NCBI RefSeq assembly: GCF_004803755.1
Contig: NZ_CP032311.1
Span: 4,294,501 to 4,358,500, forward strand
DNA: 64,000 nucleotides
Reading direction: 5' to 3'
DNA from: Pseudomonas sp. DG56-2
GTDB taxonomy: Bacteria > Pseudomonadota > Gammaproteobacteria > Pseudomonadales > Pseudomonadaceae
The notes below the pieces were generated by a model. It was given only the letters and a program-made list of their open reading frames with translations. It was not told the DNA's origin and made no database searches. Positions 55,359-64,000 of this stretch are shown one piece after another. Each line of letters starts with the position of its first letter. The stretch's first letter is position 1. The position numbers and the translations under genes were made by a program.

Positions 55359-56723
55359 ATGCAATTTGCCTCCATCGAGCAAGCCCGAACATTCCTGGCA
55401 CAAAACCCGGATATCGAGATGATCGAACTGTTCATTCTTGATGCCAACGGCGTACCACGCGGCAAGCTTCTGCACCGTGAAGAGCTGCTGGCGGTGTATG
55501 AAAGCGGCCGACCACTGCCCAGCACCATCCTCGGCTTGACCCTCAATGGCGACGATGTGGAAAACTCCGGCTTGGTCTGGGATGTGGGTGATATCGATTG
55601 TCGTGCCTACCCCCTGGAAGACAGCCTGGTACGTTTACCCTGGCGGCAGATTCCCACCGCCGCGGTGCAGGTCAGCATGCACCCTAGCGAAGGCATGCCA
55701 GCAACCATCGCCGATCCGCGCCATTTGCTGGTCAAGGTGATCGATGCGCTCAAGGCCGAGGGCTACCATCCGGTGATGGCCTGTGAACTGGAGTTCTACC
55801 TGCTCGATCAGAAACGTGACCATCAGGGGCGCCCGCAACCCGCTCTGGACAGCGACGGCGGACGTCCGCGCGGCACGCAAGTGTATGGCCTGCGCGAACT
55901 GGAACAGATCGAACCGTTCCTCGCCGATCTCTACAGTGCCTGCAAGGCCCAAGGCATTCCGGCGCGCACAGCGATTTCCGAATACGCCCCAGGCCAGGTG
56001 GAAATCACCCTGGAGCATGGCGATGCCTTGCTGGCCATGGATCAGGCTGTACGCTACAAGCGCCTGGTAAAAGGTGTGGCTCACAAGCACGGCATGCAGG
56101 CCTGCTTCATGGCCAAACCGTTCGATCACCTCGCCGGGACCGGCATGCACATGCATGTGAGTCTGGCCGACGCCCAAGGTAACAACCTCTACGCCAGCGA
56201 CGATAAGGCGGGCACACCACTGCTGCGCCAGTCGGTGGCCGGTATGCTCAAGCATCTGCTCGATTCGCTGCTGCTGTTTTGCCCCAACGCCAACTCCTAT
56301 CGCCGCTTCCAGGCCAACAGCTACGCACCGCTGGCGCCGACCTGGGGCGTCGACAACCGCACCGTAAGCATGCGCGTGCCAGGCGGCCCGGCCAACAGCC
56401 GTCATATCGAGCACCGCATCTGTGGCGCCGATGCCAACCCTTACCTGGCCGCGGCCGCCATTCTCGCCAGCGTGCACAGCGGCATTCGTCAGCAGCTCGA
56501 CCCGGGCGCCCCTGTCGAAGGCAACGGCTATGCCCAGGCCAAGGAACTGCTTCCTACCGAATGGCTCGCCTCGCTCAAGGCGCTGGAAGCGTCGGAGTGG
56601 GCGCGTGAGGCATTCGGCGAAGCGTTTCTGGGGGTGTACCTGGCGGTCAAGCGCGCCGAGTATCGACAGTTCATGGCCGAAGTCGGCGAACAGGACTGGC
56701 GCTGGTACCTGACCCAGGCCTGA
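55359..56723 (+). CDS. puuA: Glutamine-synthetase-like gamma-glutamylpolyamine synthetase
   Basis: This 454-residue protein is of the type III-like glutamine synthetase family. Seen are the beta-grasp N-domain (IEMIELFILDANGVPRGKLL) and the catalytic domain with metal-site Glu (ACELEFYLLDQ, EYAPGQVEITLEHGD), GTGMHMHVSL and NRTVSMRVPGG. The closest function is ligating glutamate to putrescine or another amine (PuuA in E. coli; several paralogues in Pseudomonas). The FAD oxidase 30 bases downstream fits the next step, oxidation of the gamma-glutamyl amine. Which amine is used is unknown; the symbol is by likeness. Confidence 0.82.
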   Translation: MQFASIEQARTFLAQNPDIEMIELFILDANGVPRGKLLHREELLAVYESGRPLPSTILGLTLNGDDVENSGLVWDVGDIDCRAYPLEDSLVRLPWRQIPTAAVQVSMHPSEGMPATIADPRHLLVKVIDALKAEGYHPVMACELEFYLLDQKRDHQGRPQPALDSDGGRPRGTQVYGLRELEQIEPFLADLYSACKAQGIPARTAISEYAPGQVEITLEHGDALLAMDQAVRYKRLVKGVAHKHGMQACFMAKPFDHLAGTGMHMHVSLADAQGNNLYASDDKAGTPLLRQSVAGMLKHLLDSLLLFCPNANSYRRFQANSYAPLAPTWGVDNRTVSMRVPGGPANSRHIEHRICGADANPYLAAAAILASVHSGIRQQLDPGAPVEGNGYAQAKELLPTEWLASLKALEASEWAREAFGEAFLGVYLAVKRAEYRQFMAEVGEQDWRWYLTQA

Positions 56724-56753
56724 GCCCTTTTATTTTTGCGCCAAGGATTTTTT

Positions 56754-58061
56754 ATGAATGCAGCCGTGAACACCAGCACCGCCCAGCGCAGTGCGTCCTA
56801 TTACACCGCCAGCCTCAACGACACCACCCAGTACCCGACGCTCAAAGGTACCGTGAAGGTCGATGTCGCAATCATTGGTGGCGGCTTCACAGGCGTCGCC
56901 AGCGCTGTCGAACTGGCCGAGCGCGGCCTCAAGGTCGCCGTTGTCGAGACCAATCGCATTGGCTGGGGCGCCAGCGGACGCAACGGCGGCCAGGTCACTG
57001 GCAGCCTTTCCGGTGACGAGGCAATGCGCAAGCAGATGCGCGAAAAGCTTGGCGACGACGTCGATGATTTCATCTGGCAATTGCGCTGGCGTGGTCACCA
57101 GATCATCGAACAGCGGATCGCTCGCTACGGGATTGAATGCGACCTCAAGCACGGTCACTTGCATGCGGCAATGAAAGCTTCGCACATGAAAGAACTGCAG
57201 GCCTTTGAGGCCGAAGCCCAGCGCCGCGGCATGGGTGATCAGGTGCAATTGCTCGATCGCGACGCGGTCAGCAAACACCTGCAAAGCCCGCTGTACATCG
57301 GCGCCTTGAAGAACCTGCGCAACCTGCACCTGCATCCGCTCAACCTGTGCCTGGGCGAAGCCCGTGCAGCCCACAGCCTTGGTGCGCTGATCTTTGAAAA
57401 CTCCGAAGTACTGGAGATCGTCCACGGTGATCACCCGGCAGTAGTGACTGCGCAGGGACGCATCGAAGCCAAGCAGATCCTGTTGGCCGGTGATGTCTAC
57501 CACAAACTGGAAAAGCGTCAGCTCAAGGGCAAGATATTCCCGGCCATGGGCGGCATCGTTACCACTGCCCCACTCGGGGAGCTGGCAGCACAAATCAACC
57601 CGCAGGACCTGGCGGTTTATGACTGCCGCTTTGTTCTCGACTATTACCGTATGACGGCTGACGGTCGCCTGCTGTTCGGGGGTGGCGCCAACTATTCAGG
57701 TCGTGACTCGCGTGACATTGCCGGCGAGCTGCGTCCCTGCATCGAGCGCACCTTCCCGGCATTGAAAGGGGTGCCACTGGAGTTCCAGTGGAGTTGCGCC
57801 ATGGGCATCGTGGTCAACCGTATTCCGCAGTTGGGCAAGCTCTCGGACAACGTCTGGTATTGCCAGGGCTATTCCGGACACGGCATTGCCACCAGCCACA
57901 TCATGGGTGAAATCATGGCTGAGGCACTGACCGGCACGCTGGAGAAGTTCGATACCTTTGCCGGCTGCAAACACATCAAAGTGCCGATGGGCGATGTGCT
58001 GGGCAATCCGTTGCTGGCGGCAGGCATGTGGTACTACCAAATGCTCGAGAAATTGCGCTGA
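56754..58061 (+). CDS. puuB: FAD-dependent oxidase, gamma-glutamylputrescine oxidase-like
   Basis: This 435-residue DAO-family flavoenzyme has the dinucleotide motif VDVAIIGGGFTGVASAVELAERG near residue 32 onward and GASGRNGGQVTG. Its C-terminal FAD contacts are WYCQGYSGHGIATSH. It should oxidise the gamma-glutamylated amine made by the preceding enzyme, giving an aldehyde, ammonia and peroxide. ATG 56754 is chosen for its AAGGA site; an in-frame start at 56736 overlaps it. A strong terminator closes this two-gene operon. Confidence 0.85.
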   Translation: MNAAVNTSTAQRSASYYTASLNDTTQYPTLKGTVKVDVAIIGGGFTGVASAVELAERGLKVAVVETNRIGWGASGRNGGQVTGSLSGDEAMRKQMREKLGDDVDDFIWQLRWRGHQIIEQRIARYGIECDLKHGHLHAAMKASHMKELQAFEAEAQRRGMGDQVQLLDRDAVSKHLQSPLYIGALKNLRNLHLHPLNLCLGEARAAHSLGALIFENSEVLEIVHGDHPAVVTAQGRIEAKQILLAGDVYHKLEKRQLKGKIFPAMGGIVTTAPLGELAAQINPQDLAVYDCRFVLDYYRMTADGRLLFGGGANYSGRDSRDIAGELRPCIERTFPALKGVPLEFQWSCAMGIVVNRIPQLGKLSDNVWYCQGYSGHGIATSHIMGEIMAEALTGTLEKFDTFAGCKHIKVPMGDVLGNPLLAAGMWYYQMLEKLR

Positions 58062-58080
58062 AACCAAGGCAAAACGAGAA

Positions 58081-58104
58081 AGGGCCGCAAAGCGGCCCTT
58101 TTTT
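58081..58104 (+). terminator. Rho-independent terminator of the puuA-puuB pair
   Basis: GGGCCGC and GCGGCCC pair around AAA, followed by six T, 20 bases after the puuB-like stop. The minus strand shows a weaker T-rich end, so it may also help end fadD1. Confidence 0.93.
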
Positions 58105-58137
58105 CCGGCAACGCCGGTTGCTGTGACAGGATCGTTA

Positions 58138-59835
58138 TCAGGCGATCTTCTTCAGACCGAGCTTTTTCAGCTCCTCGTCACGCAGTTCACGACGCAGGAT
58201 CTTACCGACGTTGGTGGTCGGCAGAGCATCCCGGAACTCGATGAAGCGCGGCACCTTGTAGCCAGTGACATTGGCACGCATGTGCGCCATCACCTGCTCT
58301 TTGGTCAGCGTGACACCTGGTCGTACGACGATGAACAGCTTGATCACCTCACCGGACTTCTCGTCAGGCACACCGATAGCGGCACACTGAAGCACACCCG
58401 GCAGTGCCACCAGAACATCCTCGAGCTCGTTGGGATAGACGTTGAATCCGGACACCAGAATCATGTCTTTCTTACGGTCGACGATACGCAGGTAGCCATC
58501 GGGCTGGATCAGGGCAATATCACCGGTTTTCAACCAGCCTTCACTGTCGAGAATCTCGTTGGTAGCTTCCAGTCGCTGCCAATAGCCCTTCATCACCTGC
58601 GGGCCCTTGACACACAACTCGCCCACTTCACCCAACGGCAGCTCGACACCGGCGTCATCGACGATCTTGCACAGGGTCGAAGGTACTGGAATACCAATGG
58701 TGCCGACCTTGTTGTGCTCGGCAGGATTGACTGTCGCCACAGGGCTGGTTTCAGTCATGCCATAGCCTTCGCAAATGGCGCAACCGGTTACCGCTTTCCA
58801 GCGCTCGGCAACGCTCATCTGCAAGGCCATGCCACCGGACAGGGTGATTTTCAGTGCCGAGAAGTCCAGCTTGCGGAAGTTCTCGTTGTTGCTCAGGGCA
58901 ACGAACAACGTGTTCAGACCGACAAATCCACTGAACTTCCACTTCGACAATTCCTTGACCATCGCCGGCAAATCGCGCGGGTTGCTGATCAGGATGTTGT
59001 GGTTGCCAATCAGCATCATTGCCATGCAATGAAAGGTAAAGGCGTAAATGTGATAAAGCGGCAACGGGGTGATCAGAATTTCGCAACCTTCATTGAGGTT
59101 GGAGCCCATCAACGCCCGGCACTGCAGCATATTTGCCATAAGGTTACGGTGTGTAAGCATCGCCCCTTTGGCAACGCCGGTGGTACCACCGGTGTACTGC
59201 AACACGGCAACATCATTGCGGTCAGGATTCGCTTCCTGCACCGGTTTGCCGGCGCCCTGACGCAACACGTCAACGAACTTGACCGCCTTCGGCAAATGAT
59301 AAGCCGGGACCATTTTCTTCACGTACTTGATCACGCTGTTGATCAGCAGACGTTTTACCGGTGGCAGCATATCGGCCACTTCGGTGACAATAACGTGTTT
59401 GATCTGGGTCTTGGGCACTACCTTTTCAGCCAGGTGCGCCATGTTGGCCAAACACACCAGCGCCTTGGCGCCGGAGTCGTTGAACTGGTGCTCCAATTCC
59501 CGTGCGGTATACAACGGGTTGGTGTTGACCACGATCAGGCCCGCACGCAAAGCGCCGAACACAGCAACCGGATACTGAAGCACATTGGGCAGTTGAACGG
59601 CGATGCGATCACCGGGTTGCAAGTCCGTGTTTTGCTGAAGGTAAGCGGCAAACGCCCCCGACTGCTCGTACAGTTCGCCGTAGGTGATGGTTTTGCCCAG
59701 GTTGCTAAAGGCTGGCTTGTCAGCAAAGCGTTGGCAGGACTGTTTCAATACTGCCTGGATATTCGGGTACTCATCCGGATTGATTTGCGTAGCAATCCCG
59801 GCTGGGTACTTATCCTTCCAAAAGTTTTCGATCAT
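58138..59835 (-). CDS. fadD1: Long-chain fatty-acid-CoA ligase (FadD1-like)
   Basis: This 565-residue adenylate-forming ligase activates long-chain fatty acids for beta-oxidation. Motifs are the AMP-binding loop VAVLQYTGGTTGVAKGAMLT, EGYGMTETSPVATVN, and the C-terminal hinge YLRIVDRKKDMILVSGFNVY. ATG 59835 begins the family sequence (IENFWKDKYPAGIATQINPD); a longer in-frame start adds an unrelated hydrophobic leader. It lies 299 bases downstream of a paralogue, as fadD1 lies next to fadD2 in P. aeruginosa (PA3299/PA3300, from memory). The numbering follows that order. Confidence 0.93.
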   Translation of the reverse strand: MIENFWKDKYPAGIATQINPDEYPNIQAVLKQSCQRFADKPAFSNLGKTITYGELYEQSGAFAAYLQQNTDLQPGDRIAVQLPNVLQYPVAVFGALRAGLIVVNTNPLYTARELEHQFNDSGAKALVCLANMAHLAEKVVPKTQIKHVIVTEVADMLPPVKRLLINSVIKYVKKMVPAYHLPKAVKFVDVLRQGAGKPVQEANPDRNDVAVLQYTGGTTGVAKGAMLTHRNLMANMLQCRALMGSNLNEGCEILITPLPLYHIYAFTFHCMAMMLIGNHNILISNPRDLPAMVKELSKWKFSGFVGLNTLFVALSNNENFRKLDFSALKITLSGGMALQMSVAERWKAVTGCAICEGYGMTETSPVATVNPAEHNKVGTIGIPVPSTLCKIVDDAGVELPLGEVGELCVKGPQVMKGYWQRLEATNEILDSEGWLKTGDIALIQPDGYLRIVDRKKDMILVSGFNVYPNELEDVLVALPGVLQCAAIGVPDEKSGEVIKLFIVVRPGVTLTKEQVMAHMRANVTGYKVPRFIEFRDALPTTNVGKILRRELRDEELKKLGLKKIA

Positions 59836-60054
59836 GGAAGCCCACTCCTCCAGCACCAGCGAATTCTTCACCGCAGTCGATGCGATTATTATTGATATAA
59901 GATTACGGTTTATTGCAAACCAGAAAATCACAAGCGGGCCGAGATTAGCAGCTTTGCAAACGGTCGACTAGAGCTAAAGAAGCCCAAACAGTCACAAAAA
60001 TGACTCTTGATAACTCAATGGTCATTTTTAGAGTAAAAAGACTAAAGCAGAGAA

Positions 60055-60114
60055 TTCAAGCGGCAAGCGGCATACCGAACGGCTTGGTTCGTCTTGCATC
60101 ACTTGCCGCTTGAA
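60055..60114. other. 13-base inverted repeat between fadD2 and fadD1
   Basis: TTCAAGCGGCAAG (60055-60067) and CTTGCCGCTTGAA (60102-60114) are perfect reverse complements around 34 bases, which themselves contain CGAAC/GTTCG arms. It begins 20 bases after the fadD2 stop, within the fadD1 upstream region. It may end or process the fadD2 transcript, or be a repeat element; no T-run follows directly. Confidence 0.55.
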
Positions 60115-60134
60115 GCCGGCGGCTGTACTTGCCT

Positions 60135-61823
60135 TCAGGCAATGTCGCGCAATTCGCGGCGCAGGATCTTGCCCACTGCCGTCATCGGCAGCGAGTCACG
60201 CAGGACGATTTGCTTGGGTACTTTGTAGCCGGTGAAGTTGGCTTTGCAGAAGGCCTTGAGCTCTTCAACGCTGACGTTGCCATCTCGCGGCACTACGAAG
60301 AGCTTCACGGCTTCTCCCGAGCGCTCGTCCGGTACGCCGATCACTGCGCAATTGACCACCTGAGGGTGGCTCATGACCACTTCTTCGATCTCGTTCGGGT
60401 ACACGTTGAAGCCCGAAACAATGATCATGTCCTTCTTGCGATCGACAATCCGGGTGAAGCCATCCGGATCGATCACGGCAATATCACCGGTCTTGAACCA
60501 GCCCTCGCTGTCCAGTGCCTCGGCAGTGGCCTGCGGTTGCTCCCAGTAGCCCTTCATGACCTGCGGGCCTTTGATACACAGTTCGCCGCGCTCCCCCAGT
60601 GGTTGTTCAATGCCATCATCGTCGATGACCTTGAACGCTGTGTCCGGCATCGGAATGCCGACAGTACCAAGGCGTGCCAGCTTGCCATAGGGGTTGGCGC
60701 TGGCCACGGGCGACGTTTCAGTCAAGCCGTACCCTTCGACAATGCGACAGCCCGTAAGACTTTCCCAGCGTTCAGCGGTGGCGGTGACCAGAGCCGTGCC
60801 ACCGGAGTTGGTGACTTTCAGGGCAGAGAAGTCGAGGTTCTTAAACTCCGGGTGATTCATCAGCGCCACGAACAGGGTGTTCAGGCCAAGCAGCCCGGAA
60901 AACTTCCACTTTTTCAGTTCTTTGATGAACCCTGGAATATCTCGAGGGTTGGTGATCAGCACGTTGTGATTACCGGTGGCCATCATGCACATGCAATTCG
61001 CGGTGAAGGCATAGATATGATAGAGCGGCAGTGGGGCAATCATCACCTCCTGCCCCTCCTTGATCAGCCGCTGACCGTCCTCATCATGTTGCGAGAAACA
61101 CGCCAGCACCTGAAGCATGTTGGCGACCAGGTTGCCATGGGTCAACATCGCGCCCTTGGCAAGGCCAGTGGTGCCGCCGGTGTACTGCAGTACGGCGATA
61201 TCCTCGAGGCTCAGCGACACGCGCTTCGGTACCACCCCGCGGCCTTGGCCGAGAGCGGTCTTGAACGATACAGCCTGGGGCAGATGGTAATCAGGCACCA
61301 TCTTCTTGACCTTGGCCACGATGGTGTTGACCAGCCATCCCTTGGCCGTCGGCAGCATTTCGCCCATCTTCGCCTCGATGAGGAATTCGATGCCGGTATC
61401 GGGCAGCACTTCCTGCACCAGTTTGCCGAACATATTCAGGTACACCAGTGCCCGGGCGCCGGAATCCTTGAACTGGTGGCGCATTTCACGCGCGGTATAC
61501 AGCGGGTTGGTGTTAACCACGATCAGTCCGGCGCGCAAGGCACCGAACACGGCAATGGGGTACTGCAGCACGTTGGGCATCTGCACGGCGATGCGGTCGC
61601 CCGGTTCCAGATCGGTGTGTTGCTGCAGGTAAGCGGCGAAGGCTGCGGAGTGCCGCTCCAGCTCGGCATACGTCAGGGTTACCCCCAGGTTGCTGAACGC
61701 AGGACGGTCAGCGAATTTCTTGCAAGAGCGCTCAAATACTTCGACCACAGACTTGTAAGTATTCATGTCGATACTCGACGGAACACCTGCAGGACGTTTG
61801 TCATTCCAGAAATCAGCTTGCAT
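60135..61823 (-). CDS. fadD2: Long-chain fatty-acid-CoA ligase (FadD2-like)
   Basis: This 562-residue paralogue of the preceding ligase has the same motifs: IAVLQYTGGTTGLAKGAMLT, EGYGLTETSPVASAN and FTRIVDRKKDMIIVSGFNVY. It starts QADFWNDKRPAGVPSSIDMN at ATG 61823, with GAGGAC upstream. It is divergent from the lipase-like hydrolase gene, as fadD2 is in P. aeruginosa. The pair probably arose by tandem duplication and may differ in chain-length preference or expression. Confidence 0.93.
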   Translation of the reverse strand: MQADFWNDKRPAGVPSSIDMNTYKSVVEVFERSCKKFADRPAFSNLGVTLTYAELERHSAAFAAYLQQHTDLEPGDRIAVQMPNVLQYPIAVFGALRAGLIVVNTNPLYTAREMRHQFKDSGARALVYLNMFGKLVQEVLPDTGIEFLIEAKMGEMLPTAKGWLVNTIVAKVKKMVPDYHLPQAVSFKTALGQGRGVVPKRVSLSLEDIAVLQYTGGTTGLAKGAMLTHGNLVANMLQVLACFSQHDEDGQRLIKEGQEVMIAPLPLYHIYAFTANCMCMMATGNHNVLITNPRDIPGFIKELKKWKFSGLLGLNTLFVALMNHPEFKNLDFSALKVTNSGGTALVTATAERWESLTGCRIVEGYGLTETSPVASANPYGKLARLGTVGIPMPDTAFKVIDDDGIEQPLGERGELCIKGPQVMKGYWEQPQATAEALDSEGWFKTGDIAVIDPDGFTRIVDRKKDMIIVSGFNVYPNEIEEVVMSHPQVVNCAVIGVPDERSGEAVKLFVVPRDGNVSVEELKAFCKANFTGYKVPKQIVLRDSLPMTAVGKILRRELRDIA

Positions 61824-62030
61824 TTATTCTTGTCCTCATACCTTGGCCGCTCCTGACCTCTGTCTGCTTGACGAGAGGATGTTGTGCCGACGGTAGCAGG
61901 TATGCCGCAGGTGGCAAATATGCCAAGCACTGTCATTAACATTATGAATCTTGTTTATTGCGACCTCTCGATTGTGCGCTTGAGTTATACACTGAGCTGA
62001 TTCATTCACCTGTGCGCACAAGGACTCGCC

Positions 62031-62975
62031 ATGCACCACGATGCGTTCTGGCTACCGGCCAGCGATCACTGCAGCCTTTATGTTTACCAATGGCTGCCGA
62101 GTACGCCCATCAAGGCCGTCGTGCTGCTGGCCCACGGCATGGCCGAACATGCCGGTCGCTATCAGCGCCTAGGCCAGGCCCTGAGTGCTGCAGGTTATGC
62201 CCTGATTGCCCATGACCAACGCGGTCATGGCCGTACCGCCGAACTCGGAACCCAGGGGCTGTTCGCTCGCCACAATGGCTGGAGCGCCGTGGTCAACGAT
62301 CTCGGGCTGCTCAACCAGCACATCGGCCAGCAATTCCCTGGCACCCCTGTGTTTCTTTTCGGCCACAGTATGGGCAGCTACATTGCCCAAGCGTATCTGA
62401 TCCACCACGGCGCCAGCCTGCAAGGTGCGATTCTCAGTGGCTCGAATTTCCAGCCACCGGCGCTGTACCGCGCGGCCTGCATGATCGCCCGCCTGGAGGC
62501 CTGGCGTCAGGGACCACTGGGGCACAGCGCAGTGATCGAATGGTTGTCCTTTGGCTCGTTCAACAAAGCGTTCAAACCCACTCGCACAGCCTTTGACTGG
62601 CTCAGTCGCGACACTGCCGAAGTCGACCGTTATATTGCCGACCCCTTGTGCGGTTTTCGCTGCACCAACCGGTTATGGATCGACCTGCTGATGGGGCTTG
62701 AACAAATCAGCCAACCGGCCAACCTCAAACAGATCGATCCGAACCTGCCGATCCTGGTCATGGGCGGCGAATGTGATCCGGTCAGTGCCGGCAAGCGTCT
62801 CAAGGATCTGGCCGGTGCCTTGCGCCTGGCCGGCAACCAGCATGTTCAGTTGCAGCTTTATCCAAAAGCGCGACATGAACTGCTCAACGAAACCAACCGT
62901 GACGAGGTCACGGCCGCGATCATTGACTGGTGTGAGCACGCGTTGGCCCTGTGCCGCCCTGCCCGCAGTGAATAA
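62031..62975 (+). CDS. Lysophospholipase/monoglyceride-lipase-like hydrolase
   Basis: This 314-residue alpha/beta hydrolase of the serine aminopeptidase S33 (Hydrolase_4) type has nucleophile elbow GHSMGS (Ser 113), oxyanion region LLAHGMAEHAGRY, HDQRGHGRTA, and the catalytic His in YPKARHELLNETNRD. It probably frees fatty acids from monoacylglycerols or lysolipids, fitting its place between fadD2 and phaJ1. There is no signal peptide, so it should act inside the cell. The end lies 36 bases before phaJ1. Confidence 0.87.
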   Translation: MHHDAFWLPASDHCSLYVYQWLPSTPIKAVVLLAHGMAEHAGRYQRLGQALSAAGYALIAHDQRGHGRTAELGTQGLFARHNGWSAVVNDLGLLNQHIGQQFPGTPVFLFGHSMGSYIAQAYLIHHGASLQGAILSGSNFQPPALYRAACMIARLEAWRQGPLGHSAVIEWLSFGSFNKAFKPTRTAFDWLSRDTAEVDRYIADPLCGFRCTNRLWIDLLMGLEQISQPANLKQIDPNLPILVMGGECDPVSAGKRLKDLAGALRLAGNQHVQLQLYPKARHELLNETNRDEVTAAIIDWCEHALALCRPARSE

Positions 62976-63010
62976 TGGCCGTTTCCCCGCCCTTAGCAGG
63001 AACCGAATCG

Positions 63011-63481
63011 ATGTCCCAGGTCACCAACACTCCTTACGAAGCCCTTGAAGTCGGCCAGACTGCCAGTTTCAGCAAGACCGTCGAAGAACGTGACATCCAG
63101 CTGTTCGCAGCGATGTCCGGTGACCACAACCCCGTCCACCTGGATGCCGAGTTCGCAGCCAAGAGCATGTTCAAGGAGCGTATCGCCCACGGCATGTTCA
63201 GCGGTGCACTGATCAGCGCCGCAGTTGCCTGCGAACTGCCTGGCCCGGGCACCATCTACCTGGGACAGACCATGAGCTTCCAGAAGCCGGTCAAGTTCGG
63301 CGACACCCTGACCGTGCGCCTGGAAATCCTGGAAAAACTGCCCAAGTTCAAAGTGCGCATCGCCACGCGGGTGTTCAATCAGAATGACGAATTGGTCGTC
63401 GATGGCGAGGCTGAGATCCTCGCGCCGCGTAAACAACAGACAGTGGAATTGGTCAGCCCGCCGCCAATCACCATCGGCTAA
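63011..63481 (+). CDS. phaJ1: (R)-specific enoyl-CoA hydratase (MaoC/PhaJ)
   Basis: This 156-residue hot-dog-fold enzyme hydrates trans-2-enoyl-CoA to (R)-3-hydroxyacyl-CoA, linking beta-oxidation to polyhydroxyalkanoate synthesis. The hydratase-2 motif is FAAMSGDHNPVHLDAEFA followed by IAHGM, with the catalytic Asp and His in place. ATG 63011 gives 156 residues, the length I recall for PhaJ1, and has AGGAA upstream. An ATG at 62975 overlapping the hydrolase stop adds 12 unrelated residues. The symbol rests on length and on neighbours matching P. aeruginosa PA3300-PA3302. Confidence 0.87.
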   Translation: MSQVTNTPYEALEVGQTASFSKTVEERDIQLFAAMSGDHNPVHLDAEFAAKSMFKERIAHGMFSGALISAAVACELPGPGTIYLGQTMSFQKPVKFGDTLTVRLEILEKLPKFKVRIATRVFNQNDELVVDGEAEILAPRKQQTVELVSPPPITIG

Positions 63482-63484
63482 ACC

Positions 63485-64000
63485 TCACAACTGGCTCAAG
63501 CGGCGTTCGATAAAGCGCCGCTCGGCACCTTGTTGGGTTAGGTTCAGCGCGGTTTGATAGGCCGCGCGCGCTTGATCCACGCGCCCCAGTTGCCGACAAA
63601 GTTCAGCACGGGCGCAATGGGCCAGGTGATAGTCCTGCAACTGGCCTCGCGCCAAAATCGCGTCCACCGCCAGTAACCCCGCCTGGGGGCCATCGCGTGA
63701 CGCCAAGGCAGCGGCACGATTGAGTTCCACCACAGGCGATGGCCAGCCCCGCAGCAATACATCGTAAAGGCCGACAATTTCTTCCCAGTCGGTTTGTTCT
63801 GCGCTGGCCGCTTCAGCATGCACCGCAGCAATTGCAGCTTGCAGGCTATACACCCCGAAGTGGCGCGTTCGCAATGCCTGCTGCACCAACTCGCTGCCTT
63901 CGGCGATCAATGCGCGATTCCAAAGACTGCGATCCTGTTCATCGAGCAAAATCAATTCGCCCTTGTCGTCACTGCGCGCGTCCTGCCGCGAAGCCTGCAG
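63485..64000 (-). CDS. ECF42-type sigma factor, C-terminal part
   Basis: The frame stays open to the window edge, so only the last 172 residues are seen, with no start. The sequence LILLDEQDRSLWNRALIAEG, VHAEAASAEQTDWEEIVGLYDVLL and LNRAAALASRDGPQAGLLAV is typical of the TPR-like C-terminal extension (DUF6596) of ECF42-family sigma factors. The DNA-binding regions 2 and 4 would lie upstream, outside the window. Members are often next to DGPF/YCII-domain genes; that cannot be checked here. Confidence 0.85.
   Translation of the reverse strand: MQASRQDARSDDKGELILLDEQDRSLWNRALIAEGSELVQQALRTRHFGVYSLQAAIAAVHAEAASAEQTDWEEIVGLYDVLLRGWPSPVVELNRAAALASRDGPQAGLLAVDAILARGQLQDYHLAHCARAELCRQLGRVDQARAAYQTALNLTQQGAERRFIERRLSQL

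Noticed and set aside
59836..59960. PsrA operator upstream of fadD1
   Set aside because: The GTTTATTGCAAAC dyad has the arms in the opposite order to the PsrA pattern and lies in an AT-rich stretch.
58074..61856. Long plus-strand frames (575-645 codons) opposite fadD1 and fadD2
   Set aside because: Shadow frames of high-GC genes; the minus strand carries full-length ligases with all motifs.
1..64000. CRISPR array, tRNA or rRNA genes, insertion sequence or prophage
   Set aside because: No regularly spaced short repeats with unique spacers, no cloverleaf-like sequence, no transposase, integrase or phage genes were seen; the only tandem repeats are coding (adhesin) or a simple pentamer.

Overview
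The window is a stretch of a Pseudomonas chromosome, most like the P. putida / P. fluorescens lineages. It has high G+C, dense short-gap gene packing and many Pseudomonas-type genes (PlpD-like phospholipase, tandem FadD ligases, GbuA, OprP-type porin, a PA3286-like KAS III, a Lap-type adhesin). From memory and unchecked, gene order on the right resembles P. aeruginosa PA3279-PA3302 and gene order near 29-33 kb resembles PA1413-PA1422. No rRNA, tRNA, CRISPR array, prophage or insertion sequence was seen.

Layout. 0-11.5 kb: 3' end of trkH, two AraC regulators, small metabolic genes, an EamA exporter, a SelW-like protein, a type Vd patatin autotransporter, a MarR regulator with an operator-like palindrome, recQ, a YecA-like protein and a DUF454 membrane protein. 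11.5-27.8 kb: the main accessory-like locus, a 3597-residue RTX adhesin (LapA/MapA type) on the minus strand, divergent from a complete type I secretion system (TolC-like, ABC, HlyD-like). 27.8-35.5 kb: a tRNA-modifying DTW enzyme, guanidinobutyrate catabolism (gbuR-gbuA plus a sodium symporter), a 41-codon gene preceded by a good Anr-type box, a PtrR-like regulator and two transporters. 35.6-47.2 kb: DEAD-box helicase, mechanosensitive channel, exporter, a low-complexity element with 15 AGCCC repeats, azoR, small periplasmic proteins, LysR, hydrolase, cyclophilin, ABC exporter and a FemAB-like protein. 47.2-64 kb: OprP-type porin, an ECF sigma / zinc anti-sigma pair, KAS III, hrpA, a gamma-glutamylpolyamine pair, fadD1-fadD2, a lipase-like hydrolase, phaJ1 and the 3' part of an ECF42-type sigma gene.

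How the genes may work together. The adhesin carries an N-terminal retention module with a TAAG motif like the LapG cleavage site. It also has ten ~245-residue tandem repeats, a von Willebrand A domain, RTX repeats and a C-terminal secretion signal. The adjacent secretion genes should export it, while lapD/lapG are absent here and would have to lie elsewhere. Several catabolic genes handle amine and guanidino compounds (GbuA, PuuA/PuuB-like, PtrR-like regulator). The fadD-hydrolase-phaJ1 group, with the KAS III gene nearby, links fatty-acid uptake, beta-oxidation and polyester or fatty-acid synthesis.

No wholly new multi-gene system is evident. The best candidates for new biology are the Anr-box small gene (possible SicX-like RNA locus), the mosaic adhesin repeats and the control signals of the adhesin/secretion intergenic region, and the G-rich microsatellite element at 40.5 kb.
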